Source of the DNA: Emticicia sp040253585
GTDB lineage: Bacteria; Bacteroidota; Bacteroidia; Cytophagales; Spirosomataceae
Direction of reading: 5' to 3'
Length of the DNA: 64,000 bases
NCBI RefSeq assembly: GCF_040253585.1
Contig: NZ_JBELAU010000008.1
Location: 1-64,000 of the forward strand
Shown here: positions 26,610-35,386 of the stretch, piece after piece
How positions within the stretch are numbered: position 1 is the stretch's first letter
Layout of the letters: each line of letters opens with the position of its first letter
Program-made: the position numbers and the translations under genes
Notes under the pieces: generated by a model
What the model saw: only the letters and a program-made list of their open reading frames with translations
Database searches by the model: none
Told to the model about the DNA's origin: nothing

Positions 26610-27644
26610 CTACGCTCCCTCAAACTGTCTTAAAAATCTTACATCATTCTCAAAGAAAAGGCGTAAATCCTTTACCCCGTAGCGGAGCATAGTGATACGC
26701 TCAATTCCCATTCCGAAAGCAAAACCTGTATATTCCTCAGAATCTATTCCACTATTTTCTAAAACATTAGGGTCAACCATTCCCGAACCAGCAATTTCTA
26801 CCCAGCCTGAATGTTTACAGATATTACATCCCGACCCTTTACAGATAAAGCAAGAAATATCTATTTCGGCACTTGGCTCTGTGAAAGGAAAATAACTCGG
26901 ACGCAGACGAATCTTGGTGTCTTTGTCGAACATTTCTTTGGCGAAATGATAAAGCGTATCTTTTAAGTCTTTAAAACTTACTTTTTTATCAACATAAAGC
27001 CCTTCAATTTGGTGAAACTGGCAGTGAGCTCTTGCCGAAATAGCTTCATTACGATACACTCGACCAATCATCAACGAGCGAATCGGTGGCTTTTTGTGTT
27101 CCATCAATCGCACTTGTACGTTTGATGTGTGCGTACGAAGCAATACATCATCTTTCTGGATTTCCTTCTTTTCTACGAAAAACGTATCTTGCATTTCACG
27201 GGCAGGATGGTCTTCTGGAAAATTCAAAGCCGTAAAGTTATACCAGTCGGTTTCGACCTCGGGGCCATCTTCATGATTAAAACCCATTCGAGCAAAAATC
27301 TCCAACACTCGTTGACGAGTAAGCGTAAGCGGATGAATAGACCCTGCAAAATTAGGGGCAACAGGTAACGTTAGGTCAAGCCCATTTGCACCCGAATCGC
27401 CAGCACTTTGTTCAAGATTTTCCGTAAAATCTCTTAGTTTTTGCTCAGCAAGATTTTTCAGTTTGTTGAGTTCTTGTCCAACAGCACGTTTTTGCTCATT
27501 GGCTACTGTTTTGAACTCTTCAAAAAGGTCATTGAGAATTCCTTTTCGGCTAATATATTTAATCCGAAATTTTTCTAAGTCATCTTTGCTATTGACCACA
27601 ACAGCATCAACTTCGCCTAATAATTCTTGAATCTTGTCTAACAC
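26610..27644 (-). CDS. pheS: Phenylalanine-tRNA ligase alpha subunit
   Basis: The catalytic subunit of the heterotetrameric synthetase that charges tRNA-Phe. The N-terminal coiled-coil region (about 1-85) is followed by the class II core: 'GFNHEDGPEVETDWYNFTAL', motif 2 around 'IGRVYRNEAISARAHCQFHQ', and motif 3 'AFGMGIERITMLRYGVKDLR'. A four-cysteine cluster 'CFICKGSGCNICKHSGW' is present. The frame extends to a TTG at 27674, but that codon lies in a -7 box (27672-27679), so the GTG at 27644 ('VLDKIQELL') is chosen; it aligns with usual PheS starts. Length 344 is normal. pheT is not in the window. Confidence 0.94.
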   Translation of the reverse strand: MLDKIQELLGEVDAVVVNSKDDLEKFRIKYISRKGILNDLFEEFKTVANEQKRAVGQELNKLKNLAEQKLRDFTENLEQSAGDSGANGLDLTLPVAPNFAGSIHPLTLTRQRVLEIFARMGFNHEDGPEVETDWYNFTALNFPEDHPAREMQDTFFVEKKEIQKDDVLLRTHTSNVQVRLMEHKKPPIRSLMIGRVYRNEAISARAHCQFHQIEGLYVDKKVSFKDLKDTLYHFAKEMFDKDTKIRLRPSYFPFTEPSAEIDISCFICKGSGCNICKHSGWVEIAGSGMVDPNVLENSGIDSEEYTGFAFGMGIERITMLRYGVKDLRLFFENDVRFLRQFEGA

Positions 27645-27671
27645 CGGAGTACCGTTTAATAAATTTATGTG

Positions 27672-27679
27672 CAAAGATA
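27672..27679 (-). promoter_or_regulatory. Candidate -7 box of pheS
   Basis: TATCTTTG on the minus strand, 28 bases before the GTG start. It overlaps the in-frame upstream TTG and so helps decide the start. Confidence 0.5.
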
Positions 27680-27703
27680 TGAATAATGTCAGATTCTCCC
27701 ATA

Positions 27704-27838
27704 TTTTTACGTTGTAAATACTAAAAAGAATACCCGTAAAAATACCTATTTCGTTAGGGGTTTTTACGTATTATTAACCAAAAAATCCATATAACAAATT
27801 GACAATCAGATACTTATAAATTTTGTGTATTTTTACGT
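27704..27838. promoter_or_regulatory. Triple TTTTTACGT repeat upstream of LytTR gene
   Basis: The nonamer TTTTTACGT occurs three times (27704-27712, 27761-27769, 27830-27838) in the 220-base spacer between pheS and the LytTR gene, plus a complementary ACCCGTAAAAATACC-type arm near 27732. Repeated sites before a DNA-binding regulator suggest autoregulation; this is inference. Confidence 0.5.
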
Positions 27839-27894
27839 AATCTTGAATTTTGTCAATTAAGAGTTATGTTTGTTGCAACAAAACTCTGAAAACC

Positions 27895-28284
27895 ATGAAG
27901 AATATAGACCATACATCAAACTGCATTGTTGCCGAAAACAAAAAACATAAAAAGAAACAAATAAAGTTACATTGCTCAAATAAACTTGTGAGTGTTCCCG
28001 TAGAAAAAATCGTGAGATTGGAAGGTGACTGTAATTATACTGTTGTTCATACACAAACTAAGCGATATATATCGGCAAGAACATTAAAGCACTATGAAGG
28101 CATTTTAGATGACACTTATTTTATCAGAATTCATAAGTCACATCTCGTAAATATCCTTCATGCAAAAGGCTTAGATATTCAGGCAAATAATAGTGCGGTA
28201 GCATTTGATGGAGGTAAAAATATTGAGATTTCTCGTAGAAAAGTAAAGTCTGTCATTGAGAAATTTTCTTTTTATAATAAGTAG
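27895..28284 (+). CDS. Orphan LytTR DNA-binding regulator
   Basis: This 129-residue protein is essentially a stand-alone LytTR DNA-binding domain, a module that normally follows a response-regulator receiver domain. It spans about residues 25-125 with 'VPVEKIVRLEGDCNYTVVHT', 'ISARTLKHYEGILDD', 'FIRIHKSHLVNILHA' and 'IEISRRKVKSVIEKF'. The short N-terminus 'NKKHKKKQIKLHC' is basic. No kinase or receiver domain is adjacent, so it may be controlled by its own level or by a distant partner. The ATG at 27895 is preferred to an upstream TTG. Repeated TTTTTACGT sites lie in its leader. Confidence 0.88.
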   Translation: MKNIDHTSNCIVAENKKHKKKQIKLHCSNKLVSVPVEKIVRLEGDCNYTVVHTQTKRYISARTLKHYEGILDDTYFIRIHKSHLVNILHAKGLDIQANNSAVAFDGGKNIEISRRKVKSVIEKFSFYNK

Positions 28285-28408
28285 AAATTGGATGCCAAAA
28301 AGGCATTTTTAAATAAAGATTACTGGTATTATACTCTTTTCATAATACTTTTTAGTGGTTAGGTGATTAATAAAGCAACTGTCTTTTGGATAGTTGCTTT
28401 TTGCTTTT

Positions 28409-29179
28409 CTACTCCACAATTTTATACAAACTCTTCGCTCTTGCACGTGAAATTGCATTAAAATGCCACCATTCGCTCTCGATTCGCATATAACCGGATT
28501 TTTTCATTGCATCACGTAATATTACTCGATTTGCTATTTGCTCTTTTGTCAGTTTGCCTTCTCTTAGCATTTTATCTTCTAAACGTGGATATGCCAAATC
28601 ACCAAAAAAATCATACTTTGTTCCCATATCAAGTGGCTTTTTACTTATAAGGTCATAAACGGTTAGGTCAACGGCCGAACCAAAATTATGAATCGAAGCA
28701 ATGGTAGGATTAGCCACAAAATCCTCTCTTTTTTTGGGTGGAATCGTATCCAGCAGATTCCAAAGTGTATGCTGTACAGTAAGCGGGCGAGCAGCATCAT
28801 ACACCAGTAGTCTGTAATTTGGGTATTTTTCTTGCAAAGCCTTACTGGCTTTTACAAGCATTTCGGCAGGTTTTGGTTGCAGATAAGCACGAGTCAAATC
28901 GCCATAGACATCGGTTTTTACAAAATTATCAGTTGTAGAATATTTCAATTCAACCATTATGGTCGAATCGAGGGTTTGAATATCAACCAACCCTTGTTCA
29001 ATCATTCGCTGCTCAACTTCGGGAATTTCTGGTTGTTTGACAATTACAGTACTATCTTTTTTTATGCCTACTGAGTCTGTTTCCTTTTTTTCCTCCGCTC
29101 TTTTTGTTTGGCAAGCCCAAATACTCAACAATAATATATATGATAGTAAAACTCTATTTGAAAGCATCATTTTAGACAT
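28409..29179 (-). CDS. D-Ala-D-Ala dipeptidase (VanX-like, M15D) lipoprotein
   Basis: This roughly 256-residue protein resembles VanX/DdpX zinc dipeptidases that split D-Ala-D-Ala, here probably a periplasmic lipoprotein acting in cell-wall recycling. A lipobox 'LLSIWAC' precedes 'QTKRAEEKKETD'. Zn ligands are in 'SIHNFGSAVDLTVYDL' (SxHxxGxAxD) and 'ESEWWHFNAI' (ExxWWH). The substrate-side 'YDAARPL' motif is also present. The frame opens at a GTG (29251), but the ATG near 29179 ('MSKMMLSNRVLL') gives a proper lipoprotein signal. It is divergent from the neighbouring SpmA/SpmB-type gene. No vanA/vanH genes are linked, so resistance is not implied. Confidence 0.88.
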   Translation of the reverse strand: MSKMMLSNRVLLSYILLLSIWACQTKRAEEKKETDSVGIKKDSTVIVKQPEIPEVEQRMIEQGLVDIQTLDSTIMVELKYSTTDNFVKTDVYGDLTRAYLQPKPAEMLVKASKALQEKYPNYRLLVYDAARPLTVQHTLWNLLDTIPPKKREDFVANPTIASIHNFGSAVDLTVYDLISKKPLDMGTKYDFFGDLAYPRLEDKMLREGKLTKEQIANRVILRDAMKKSGYMRIESEWWHFNAISRARAKSLYKIVE

Positions 29180-29277
29180 TTTTTTCAGCTTAACCGAATC
29201 AAATTTTAGGTAAAAAATCGAAAAATCATGGTTTATCCTTAAATTAGCCACAAATCTAAACTTAAACCGTCAAATTT

Positions 29278-30513
29278 ATGGCATTAAACTATATTTGGGT
29301 AGCTTTTTTTCTGATTGCATTTGTAGTTGCTTTGTTCAAACTCATCTTTTTGGGCGATACCGAGATATTTAAAATTATCATTGAAGGGATGTTCGATTCT
29401 TCAAAAATCGCCGTCATGGACATTGCTTTGCCGCTGGCAGGTGTGATGACTTTCTTTTTGGGAATTCTAAAAATTGGGGAAGAAGCTGGCGTTATACGTC
29501 GAATGGCTCGAATCATTGCTCCTTTTTTTAGCAAACTTTTTCCTGAAGTTCCAAAAGACCACCCAGCTAATGGACAAATGATTATGAATTTTTCGGCTAA
29601 TATGCTCGGCCTCGATAATGCGGCTACTCCGTTTGGCTTGAGTGCCATGCAGAGTTTACAAGAGTTAAACCCAAGCAAAGATACTGCTTCAAATGCCCAA
29701 ATTATGTTTATGGTGCTGCATAGTGCTGGACCAGTGCTTATTCCGCTCAGTATTATGGCTCAACGTGCCATCTATAATGCAGCTGACCCTGCCGATATTT
29801 TTATTCCTGCTTTGATTTCGGTTTATGTAGCTACACTGACAGGAATGCTTTTTGTGGGAATCAAACAACGTATCAATTTCTTTGATAAAACCCTCTTATC
29901 TTGGCTTTTGGGACTTACCGGATTTATTGGTTTTGTACTTTGGTATTTTTCACGCTTGCCAAAAGAAGAAATCGAAGTAACCTCGAAAGTAGTCAGTAAT
30001 ATGATTTTGTTTGTCTTCATTGTGGGCTTTATTGGTGGAGCAGTTTATAAAAAAGTTAATATTTTTCCTGCTTTTATTGAAGGTGCAAAATTGGGTTTTG
30101 AAACATCTATCAAAGTGATTCCATATTTGGTGGGTTTGTTGGTTGCTATTGGTGCGTTTCGTAATTCGGGTGCTTTGACTTATATTGTAGAAGCACTTAA
30201 ATGGATTTTTAGCTTGACAGGTATGAACACCGACTTCACAGATGCCCTTCCAACTGCCCTCATGCACCCGCTGAGCGGTAGCGGCTCAAGAGCCATGATG
30301 ATTGACTCTATGAAAACTTTCGGAGCTGACTCATTCGTTGGGCGATTATCTTGTGTGTTTCAGGCCTGTTCAGACACTATTTTATATGTTCTGGCTCTTT
30401 ATTTTGGCTCAGTAAATATCAAAAATACTCGTTATACGCTCGTGGCAGGGCTTTTGGCTGACTTAGCTGGCGTCATAACAGCTATTATTGTTTCGTACAT
30501 TTTCTTTTATTGA
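29278..30513 (+). CDS. SpmA-SpmB fusion, nucleoside-recognition domain protein
   Basis: This 411-residue inner-membrane protein looks like a fusion of the SpmA and SpmB spore-maturation proteins, two 'Gate'/nucleoside-recognition domains in one chain, as is usual in non-sporulating Bacteroidota. Each half contains a copy: 'PLAGVMTFFLGILKIGEEAG' and 'GQMIMNFSANMLGLDNAATP' in the first, and 'VIPYLVGLLVAIGAFRNSGA' and 'TALMHPLSGSGSRAMMIDSM' in the second. At least eight hydrophobic helices are visible. The transported compound is unknown; spore formation is not implied. A hairpin follows the stop. Confidence 0.88.
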   Translation: MALNYIWVAFFLIAFVVALFKLIFLGDTEIFKIIIEGMFDSSKIAVMDIALPLAGVMTFFLGILKIGEEAGVIRRMARIIAPFFSKLFPEVPKDHPANGQMIMNFSANMLGLDNAATPFGLSAMQSLQELNPSKDTASNAQIMFMVLHSAGPVLIPLSIMAQRAIYNAADPADIFIPALISVYVATLTGMLFVGIKQRINFFDKTLLSWLLGLTGFIGFVLWYFSRLPKEEIEVTSKVVSNMILFVFIVGFIGGAVYKKVNIFPAFIEGAKLGFETSIKVIPYLVGLLVAIGAFRNSGALTYIVEALKWIFSLTGMNTDFTDALPTALMHPLSGSGSRAMMIDSMKTFGADSFVGRLSCVFQACSDTILYVLALYFGSVNIKNTRYTLVAGLLADLAGVITAIIVSYIFFY

Positions 30514-30527
30514 TTTTGCGTTAATTG

Positions 30528-30561
30528 TCCGTGACACACCATATTTAGAATGTGTCACGGA
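30528..30561 (+). terminator. Hairpin after the SpmA-SpmB gene
   Basis: An 11-bp perfect stem TCCGTGACACA/TGTGTCACGGA (30528-30538 and 30551-30561) with a 12-base loop. Only a weak AAATATT tail follows, so it may be a poor terminator or an operator for the kinase gene downstream. Confidence 0.55.
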
Positions 30562-30610
30562 AATATTGAATAATCAGTAGGATTTCAACCGTGGGCTACT
30601 CATATTAACC

Positions 30611-32524
30611 ATGAAACAAAAACTTCTCTCTATGTTGCTTTTGTTATTGAGCTTTCATCTTTCAGCACAAGATAAAAGCCAAGGGGAAGTCATTAATTAC
30701 GATGGTACGTGGCGAAAACTTGATTTACCAGATAAAATCTATTATTTGCCCGAACTCACCGAAGCGTTTCAGATTGAGAAACTCGTTTCGTTTCCTCAGG
30801 TTTACAATTTTCAAAAAGCAAAAGGTAGCGTACCTACTTTCTGGGCGGGTGGTCGCCCCTATTGGTTCAGAATTGAATTGAAGAATTCGACCAATATGAT
30901 TCAAGATTTACTTATTCATTTACAATTATCACTTTATGATGTAGTAGAGTTTTATGTAGTAGAAAAAAAGCAAGTAATTGACCATCAATCACTTAATTGG
31001 AAAATACCCCAACAAAACCGTCGTATTAAACACCGAGATTTTATATTCCCGACTACCCTACAACCTCGTCAAGAAATATTTTATTACTTAAAAATCCGAA
31101 AAAACTTTGGAGCAATTTCATTTCCAATTTCAATTTGGGAGAAAAACAATTTTGATTATTATTACCCGACCAATGACCACTATAATTGGGGATTTATTTC
31201 AGGAATATTCATTTTTGTTTGCATAATTTCGTTTCTCCTATCACTCATTTTCAACGAAAAACTTTACCTCTACTATGGCATTTACGTACTAACGGCACTC
31301 ACTTTCATTTATACCATGCAAGGGTATTTTATTCGGTTTTATGGTGATGGTAATTTCGGAATTGAAGGTGATAAAGTGCGGTACATCGCCACAATGCTAC
31401 TCATGATTAGTAATCTTTTATTTGTAAGAAGTTATTTACGTTGGGATTTACTAAAAAACAAACTATTTTATTGGTACAGCAATTTCTTTATTATTTCGTT
31501 TTGTTTACTTATTTTAGTTGCCTACGTCGATAATCTCATACTGAATAACTTTTTATTCAATAACTATACAATGCCCATTACTTTTTTGGTAAGTTTAGGG
31601 TTTTCCATTCCTCCTTTTTTCGTTTTTGGCACAACAATTTATTGTATTTTCATCAATCACTTTAAAAAAGATGCTACCTACTATCTTTTAGCCAACTTGC
31701 CAGTATTTTTTGTAGCTTTTTATTCGGGTTTAAGTACTTATGAACTTGTACCTGGCAGTTTTTTAACAGGAATCGACTTTTTTGTAATTGCTTTTTTTAT
31801 AGAAATTATTGCTTTGAGTGGGCTGCTGGCTTATCGTGTAAAGCTCATGCAGGGTATGAGCGAAAAGCTTTTAATTGAAAAAAACTTTATTCAGCAACAA
31901 CGTACACAAGCAGTTTTAGAAGCTGAAGAGCGTGAACGCATCCGAATAGCACGTGACCTCCACGATGGCGTTGGACAAACGCTGGCCGCTGCTCGTATGA
32001 CACTCGGCAACTACCTTTCGCAAAAAAAAATTGAGTCATCGGAGATGCAAAACTCACTTGATTTACTTGAAGATAGCATCAAGGAAATCAGAGAAATATC
32101 GCATAATATGATGCCAAGTTCGCTCACAAAATTTGGACTAACTTCAGCACTCAAACAATTTACGAATAAAGTCAATGCTCTCGGAAAAATCGAAATCGAA
32201 CTCCAAATTGTCGGTTTCAAAGAACGTTCCGATGAAAAAATCGAGTTAATGCTTTATCGAATCGTACAAGAAATAATCAGTAACATCATCAGACATGCCG
32301 ATGCAAGAAAGGTAAATATCGAATTAGTCAGGCACGATACTGAACTAATCTTGATTGTTGAGGATGATGGAAGGGGATTTGATACCGCTCGTACAGAAAA
32401 CCATGGAATTGGTCTAAAAAACATTGCAACTCGTGTCGAATATCTAAATGGAAGTGTTAATTTTGACTCTTCAATCGGAAAAGGCACAAGTGTAGTGATT
32501 GAAGTCCCCTTGAATTTAATCTAA
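30611..32524 (+). CDS. 7TMR-DISM sensor histidine kinase, NarX-like core
   Basis: This 637-residue membrane kinase passes an outside signal to the response regulator next door. In order: signal peptide (ends 'FHLSAQDK'); an extracellular beta-sandwich of the 7TMR-DISMED2 type (about 30-180); seven membrane helices (about 190-405); a short coiled coil; a HisKA_3 domain with the phosphate-accepting His451 in 'RIRIARDLHDGVGQTLAAAR'; and a HATPase_c domain with 'IVQEIISNIIRHA', 'VEDDGRGFD' and 'NHGIGLKNIATRV'. Its stop codon overlaps the start of the regulator gene by one base, indicating translational coupling. The sensed ligand is unknown. Confidence 0.93.
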   Translation: MKQKLLSMLLLLLSFHLSAQDKSQGEVINYDGTWRKLDLPDKIYYLPELTEAFQIEKLVSFPQVYNFQKAKGSVPTFWAGGRPYWFRIELKNSTNMIQDLLIHLQLSLYDVVEFYVVEKKQVIDHQSLNWKIPQQNRRIKHRDFIFPTTLQPRQEIFYYLKIRKNFGAISFPISIWEKNNFDYYYPTNDHYNWGFISGIFIFVCIISFLLSLIFNEKLYLYYGIYVLTALTFIYTMQGYFIRFYGDGNFGIEGDKVRYIATMLLMISNLLFVRSYLRWDLLKNKLFYWYSNFFIISFCLLILVAYVDNLILNNFLFNNYTMPITFLVSLGFSIPPFFVFGTTIYCIFINHFKKDATYYLLANLPVFFVAFYSGLSTYELVPGSFLTGIDFFVIAFFIEIIALSGLLAYRVKLMQGMSEKLLIEKNFIQQQRTQAVLEAEERERIRIARDLHDGVGQTLAAARMTLGNYLSQKKIESSEMQNSLDLLEDSIKEIREISHNMMPSSLTKFGLTSALKQFTNKVNALGKIEIELQIVGFKERSDEKIELMLYRIVQEIISNIIRHADARKVNIELVRHDTELILIVEDDGRGFDTARTENHGIGLKNIATRVEYLNGSVNFDSSIGKGTSVVIEVPLNLI

Positions 32525-33162
32525 TGTCAGGTAATAAATTACAAATTTTAATCGTTGATGACCACCAAATTTTGTTGGATGGTATAGAAGCTATGCTTCA
32601 TGGAGTTGGCGATTTTAAGGTAATCGGAAAGTGTTCTGACGGAAATAGTGCCTTGAGTTTTCTGAGTGAAAATCAAGTTGATGTCTTGCTGACAGACCTC
32701 TATATGCCCAATATGACAGGAATGGAACTCACCCAGAAGGTCAAGAAACGCTTCCCAAATGTCAAAGTTTTAGCACTCTCGGTTTCTTATGATGTATCTA
32801 TTGTACATGATTTAATTGATGCAGGTATTTCAGGTTTTATTATTAAAACGATTGGTCGTAACGAACTCATCGAAGCCATTAAGACCATTGCCCAAGGAAA
32901 TATTTATTTTAGTAGAGAAGTATCCAACGAGATTCTACGTAGCTTATCAAACCGTACTGAAGAGGAAGTTTACCATCTGACCGAACGAGAAATCGAAATC
33001 GTAAAACTTATTGCTCAAGAACTTTCAAACGCCGAAATTGCTAATAAACTCTGCATTTCGGAGCGAACCGTTGAAACCCATCGTAAAAATATCTATCGCA
33101 AAACCAATACTAAAACCATTGTAGGCTTAATTAAATATGCGGTTGAACACAAATTAATTTAA
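32524..33162 (+). CDS. NarL/FixJ-type response regulator
   Basis: This 212-residue regulator is the partner of the upstream kinase. The receiver domain (about 6-122) has the acidic pair in 'ILIVDDHQIL', the phosphorylation site Asp58 in 'DVLLTDLYMPNMTG', and 'IIKTIGR' with the conserved Lys. A LuxR-type helix-turn-helix (about 148-210) carries 'LTEREIEIVKLIAQELSNAE' and 'ISERTVETHRKNIYRKT'. The ATG overlaps the kinase stop (TAATG). Targets are not known; the downstream region with a tiny membrane-peptide frame and two hairpins could be one of them. Confidence 0.94.
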   Translation: MSGNKLQILIVDDHQILLDGIEAMLHGVGDFKVIGKCSDGNSALSFLSENQVDVLLTDLYMPNMTGMELTQKVKKRFPNVKVLALSVSYDVSIVHDLIDAGISGFIIKTIGRNELIEAIKTIAQGNIYFSREVSNEILRSLSNRTEEEVYHLTEREIEIVKLIAQELSNAEIANKLCISERTVETHRKNIYRKTNTKTIVGLIKYAVEHKLI

Positions 33163-33447
33163 TCCATTCTTTAAAATATACTAATGTACGTACTGGTACG
33201 GATATAAGTTTTTAAAAAATACCAAAATTGGGGTATTGTTTAGTGGCCATAGTCTTCCGAAATTTGTATCAACAATAATCACAATGATTATAGCCATGTA
33301 AATACTCACATTTGAAAATTCACACGCATTAACAAGCAAAATTAAAATGGTACCAGTAGATTGTTCTTTGTTTTTTGAAATAAATTTCGGTGTGCTTTCA
33401 ACCTTTTCATGATTATTTGAATCATTGTATTAAAAGCCGAAAAAAAC

Positions 33448-33537
33448 ATGAAAAAATTATTTTACGAACATCTTGACGAACTTCTATTTGTATCAATCTT
33501 TATAGTGATTGTTGCTATCAATGCGTGTAAAGCATAA
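33448..33537 (+). CDS. Possible 29-residue membrane peptide
   Basis: A short open frame beginning 'MKKLFYEHLDEL' and continuing as the hydrophobic 'LFVSIFIVIVAINACKA' could encode a single-span micropeptide. It is followed at once by two hairpins (33538-33582 imperfect, and 33608-33648 with a T tail), which is what a real short transcript would show. There is no homology evidence and the frame is short enough to occur by chance; nothing else codes between 33163 and 33832. Confidence 0.35.
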   Translation: MKKLFYEHLDELLFVSIFIVIVAINACKA

Positions 33538-33607
33538 CATTAAAACCCCCATTTTCTCCATTTGACAAAGTGGTGGTTTTAATAATCAACAGCAGTTTGA
33601 CGAGAGC

Positions 33608-33648
33608 AAAAGCAAGAGCCGCTTGATTCTTGCTTTTCTATTTTTTTT
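33608..33648 (+). terminator. Intrinsic terminator, plus strand
   Basis: A perfect 10-bp stem AAAAGCAAGA/TCTTGCTTTT (33608-33617 and 33628-33637) followed by CTATTTTTTTT. It lies about 450 bases after the response-regulator stop and 70 bases after the possible micropeptide, so a transcript must extend to here. Confidence 0.8.
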
Positions 33649-33785
33649 AAGCAAATCCGACATGTATATTCCTAATAATCAGACTTTTGTGAGGATTCAT
33701 TAACGGTGTCCCATATAACGTCAAATACCTATTATTTTCATAGCCTCCTATCCGAATCAGCATATTTTATAATGCTTTGTACAAA

Positions 33786-33813
33786 AAAAGCAGTTTCTTT
33801 CGAAAACTGCTTT
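33786..33813 (-). terminator. Terminator of the glutamate-synthase-like gene
   Basis: A 10-bp stem AAAGCAGTTT/AAACTGCTTT with a 7-base loop; on the minus strand it is followed by TTTTTTTGT and sits 19 bases past the stop codon at 33833. Confidence 0.82.
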
Positions 33814-33832
33814 ACAATCTATCTATGAACTT

Positions 33833-35386
33833 TTAATTTTTACCCCCCAAATAAGGGTTTTCAAGTAAACTCTTCAACCCTTCAAATTTTACAGGAGTTT
33901 TCTGATATAAATGAGTCGTTCTTAACGATTGCGTACGATTATTATCTCCCATTGCCACATCCACATCGTCCATCATAAATTGGCTTGGGTGTTCGTATCC
34001 ACAAGCGTGACAAATATCCAAAATTTCCTTCGTAAGTGTCTTCACATAATTATAAAAACGCTCACTTTTTAAAGCTGGGTCAATGCCGCCTTGCAACCAT
34101 TTATTTTGCGTAGCAACCCCACTCGGGCAGCGATTTGTATGACATATCTGTGCTTGAATGCACCCAATAGACATCATTGGCTCGCGTGCCACATTTATTA
34201 CATCGACTCCCATCGAAAATGCCATAATTGCAGTATCAGGTAAACCGAGTTTCCCCGAACCGATAAAAGTAATTTTATCGGTTAAATCTCTTTTCTGAAA
34301 AATTTTATAGACCGCCGGAAAAGCATAGACAAATGGCAACGAAACGTGGTCGGCAAAACTCGGTGGAGCAGCACCAGTGCCACCTTCTCCACCATCAATC
34401 GTAATAAAATCTGGGCCTTTACCAGTTTTTTTCATTAAATCGGCCAGTTCATCCCACATTTCAAGCTTTCCAACCGCAGATTTTATTCCTACAGGCAAAC
34501 CCGTAGCACTGGCCATCAATTCAATAAAATCGACCATTTCTTTTATATTTGAGAAAGCACTATGATAGGCTGGCGAAATTACATCTTTTCCAAGCGGAAC
34601 ATGACGAATATCAGCCAACTCTTGGGTCAGTTTTGAAGCTGGTAAAACACCACCCTTCCCAGGCTTTGCTCCTTGTGAAAGCTTCAATTCAATCATTTTT
34701 ATGCAAGGATTATCTTGACAAAGTTTAACCAGTTTCTCTAAGACAAAATTCCCATCATCATCTCTAATTCCAAAATAAGCAGTCCCGATATTCAGCACCA
34801 CATCTGCTCCATTTTTATGGTAGGGCGAAAGTCCTCCCTCACCTGTATTGTGGTAACAACCAAACTTTGTAGCACCTTTATTCATTGAATCAACAGCAGT
34901 GGCTGAAAGCGAACCATAGCTCATTCCAGAAATATTGACTACTGATTTTGGCAAAAAAGGCTTTTTTCTATGATGATATTCGCCAATAACTTTGGCAGAT
35001 GGACAAATGTAGGGATTTGCCAAATTAGGATGGTCTTTGGGCAATTTAAAGGGCAAAAGAGCTGGTTTTATAAAATTATAACCTGCACTGTACATATCTT
35101 GGTCAGTGCCAAAACCTTGAAAATTATTCTCCTTTTTTGAAGAAGCATAAATCCACGAACGTTGACGACGATTGAAAGGTAGTTCTTCTCGATTATTGGC
35201 CACAATATACTGACGTAACTCTGGACCAACGCTTTCTATAAAATAACGCAAATGCCCAACAATAGGAAAATTATGCTGAATAGTGTGCTTTTTTTGGAGA
35301 ATATCTCTAATAAATATGATAGCAAAAAAGATGATAATATAAGCCCACCAAGCTATACCACTAAAAAATTGTACAATGGATTCCAT
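33833..35386 (-). CDS. FMN-binding glutamate synthase-like protein
   Basis: This 517-residue protein matches the stand-alone central domain of glutamate synthase: an FMN-binding TIM barrel with an iron-sulfur cysteine set, but no glutaminase domain. After an N-terminal membrane helix (about 10-27, 'AWWAYIIIFFAIIFIRDIL') come 'NISGMSYGSLSATAVDSMNK', 'GEGGLSPYHKNGADVVLNIG', 'IDGGEGGTGAAPPSFADHVS' and 'CIQAQICHTNRCPSGVATQ', which holds the cluster cysteines. Because the ammonia-producing half is missing, its real substrate is uncertain; such proteins are often annotated as glutamate synthase. It is monocistronic, with a terminator just downstream. Confidence 0.88.
   Translation of the reverse strand: MESIVQFFSGIAWWAYIIIFFAIIFIRDILQKKHTIQHNFPIVGHLRYFIESVGPELRQYIVANNREELPFNRRQRSWIYASSKKENNFQGFGTDQDMYSAGYNFIKPALLPFKLPKDHPNLANPYICPSAKVIGEYHHRKKPFLPKSVVNISGMSYGSLSATAVDSMNKGATKFGCYHNTGEGGLSPYHKNGADVVLNIGTAYFGIRDDDGNFVLEKLVKLCQDNPCIKMIELKLSQGAKPGKGGVLPASKLTQELADIRHVPLGKDVISPAYHSAFSNIKEMVDFIELMASATGLPVGIKSAVGKLEMWDELADLMKKTGKGPDFITIDGGEGGTGAAPPSFADHVSLPFVYAFPAVYKIFQKRDLTDKITFIGSGKLGLPDTAIMAFSMGVDVINVAREPMMSIGCIQAQICHTNRCPSGVATQNKWLQGGIDPALKSERFYNYVKTLTKEILDICHACGYEHPSQFMMDDVDVAMGDNNRTQSLRTTHLYQKTPVKFEGLKSLLENPYLGGKN

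Noticed and set aside
28409..29179. Considered as a vancomycin-resistance vanX gene
   Set aside because: No vanH/vanA or vanRS genes are linked; a cell-wall recycling dipeptidase is more likely.
29278..30513. Considered as evidence for sporulation because of SpmA/SpmB similarity
   Set aside because: The fused form is usual in non-spore-forming Bacteroidota and no other spore gene is seen.
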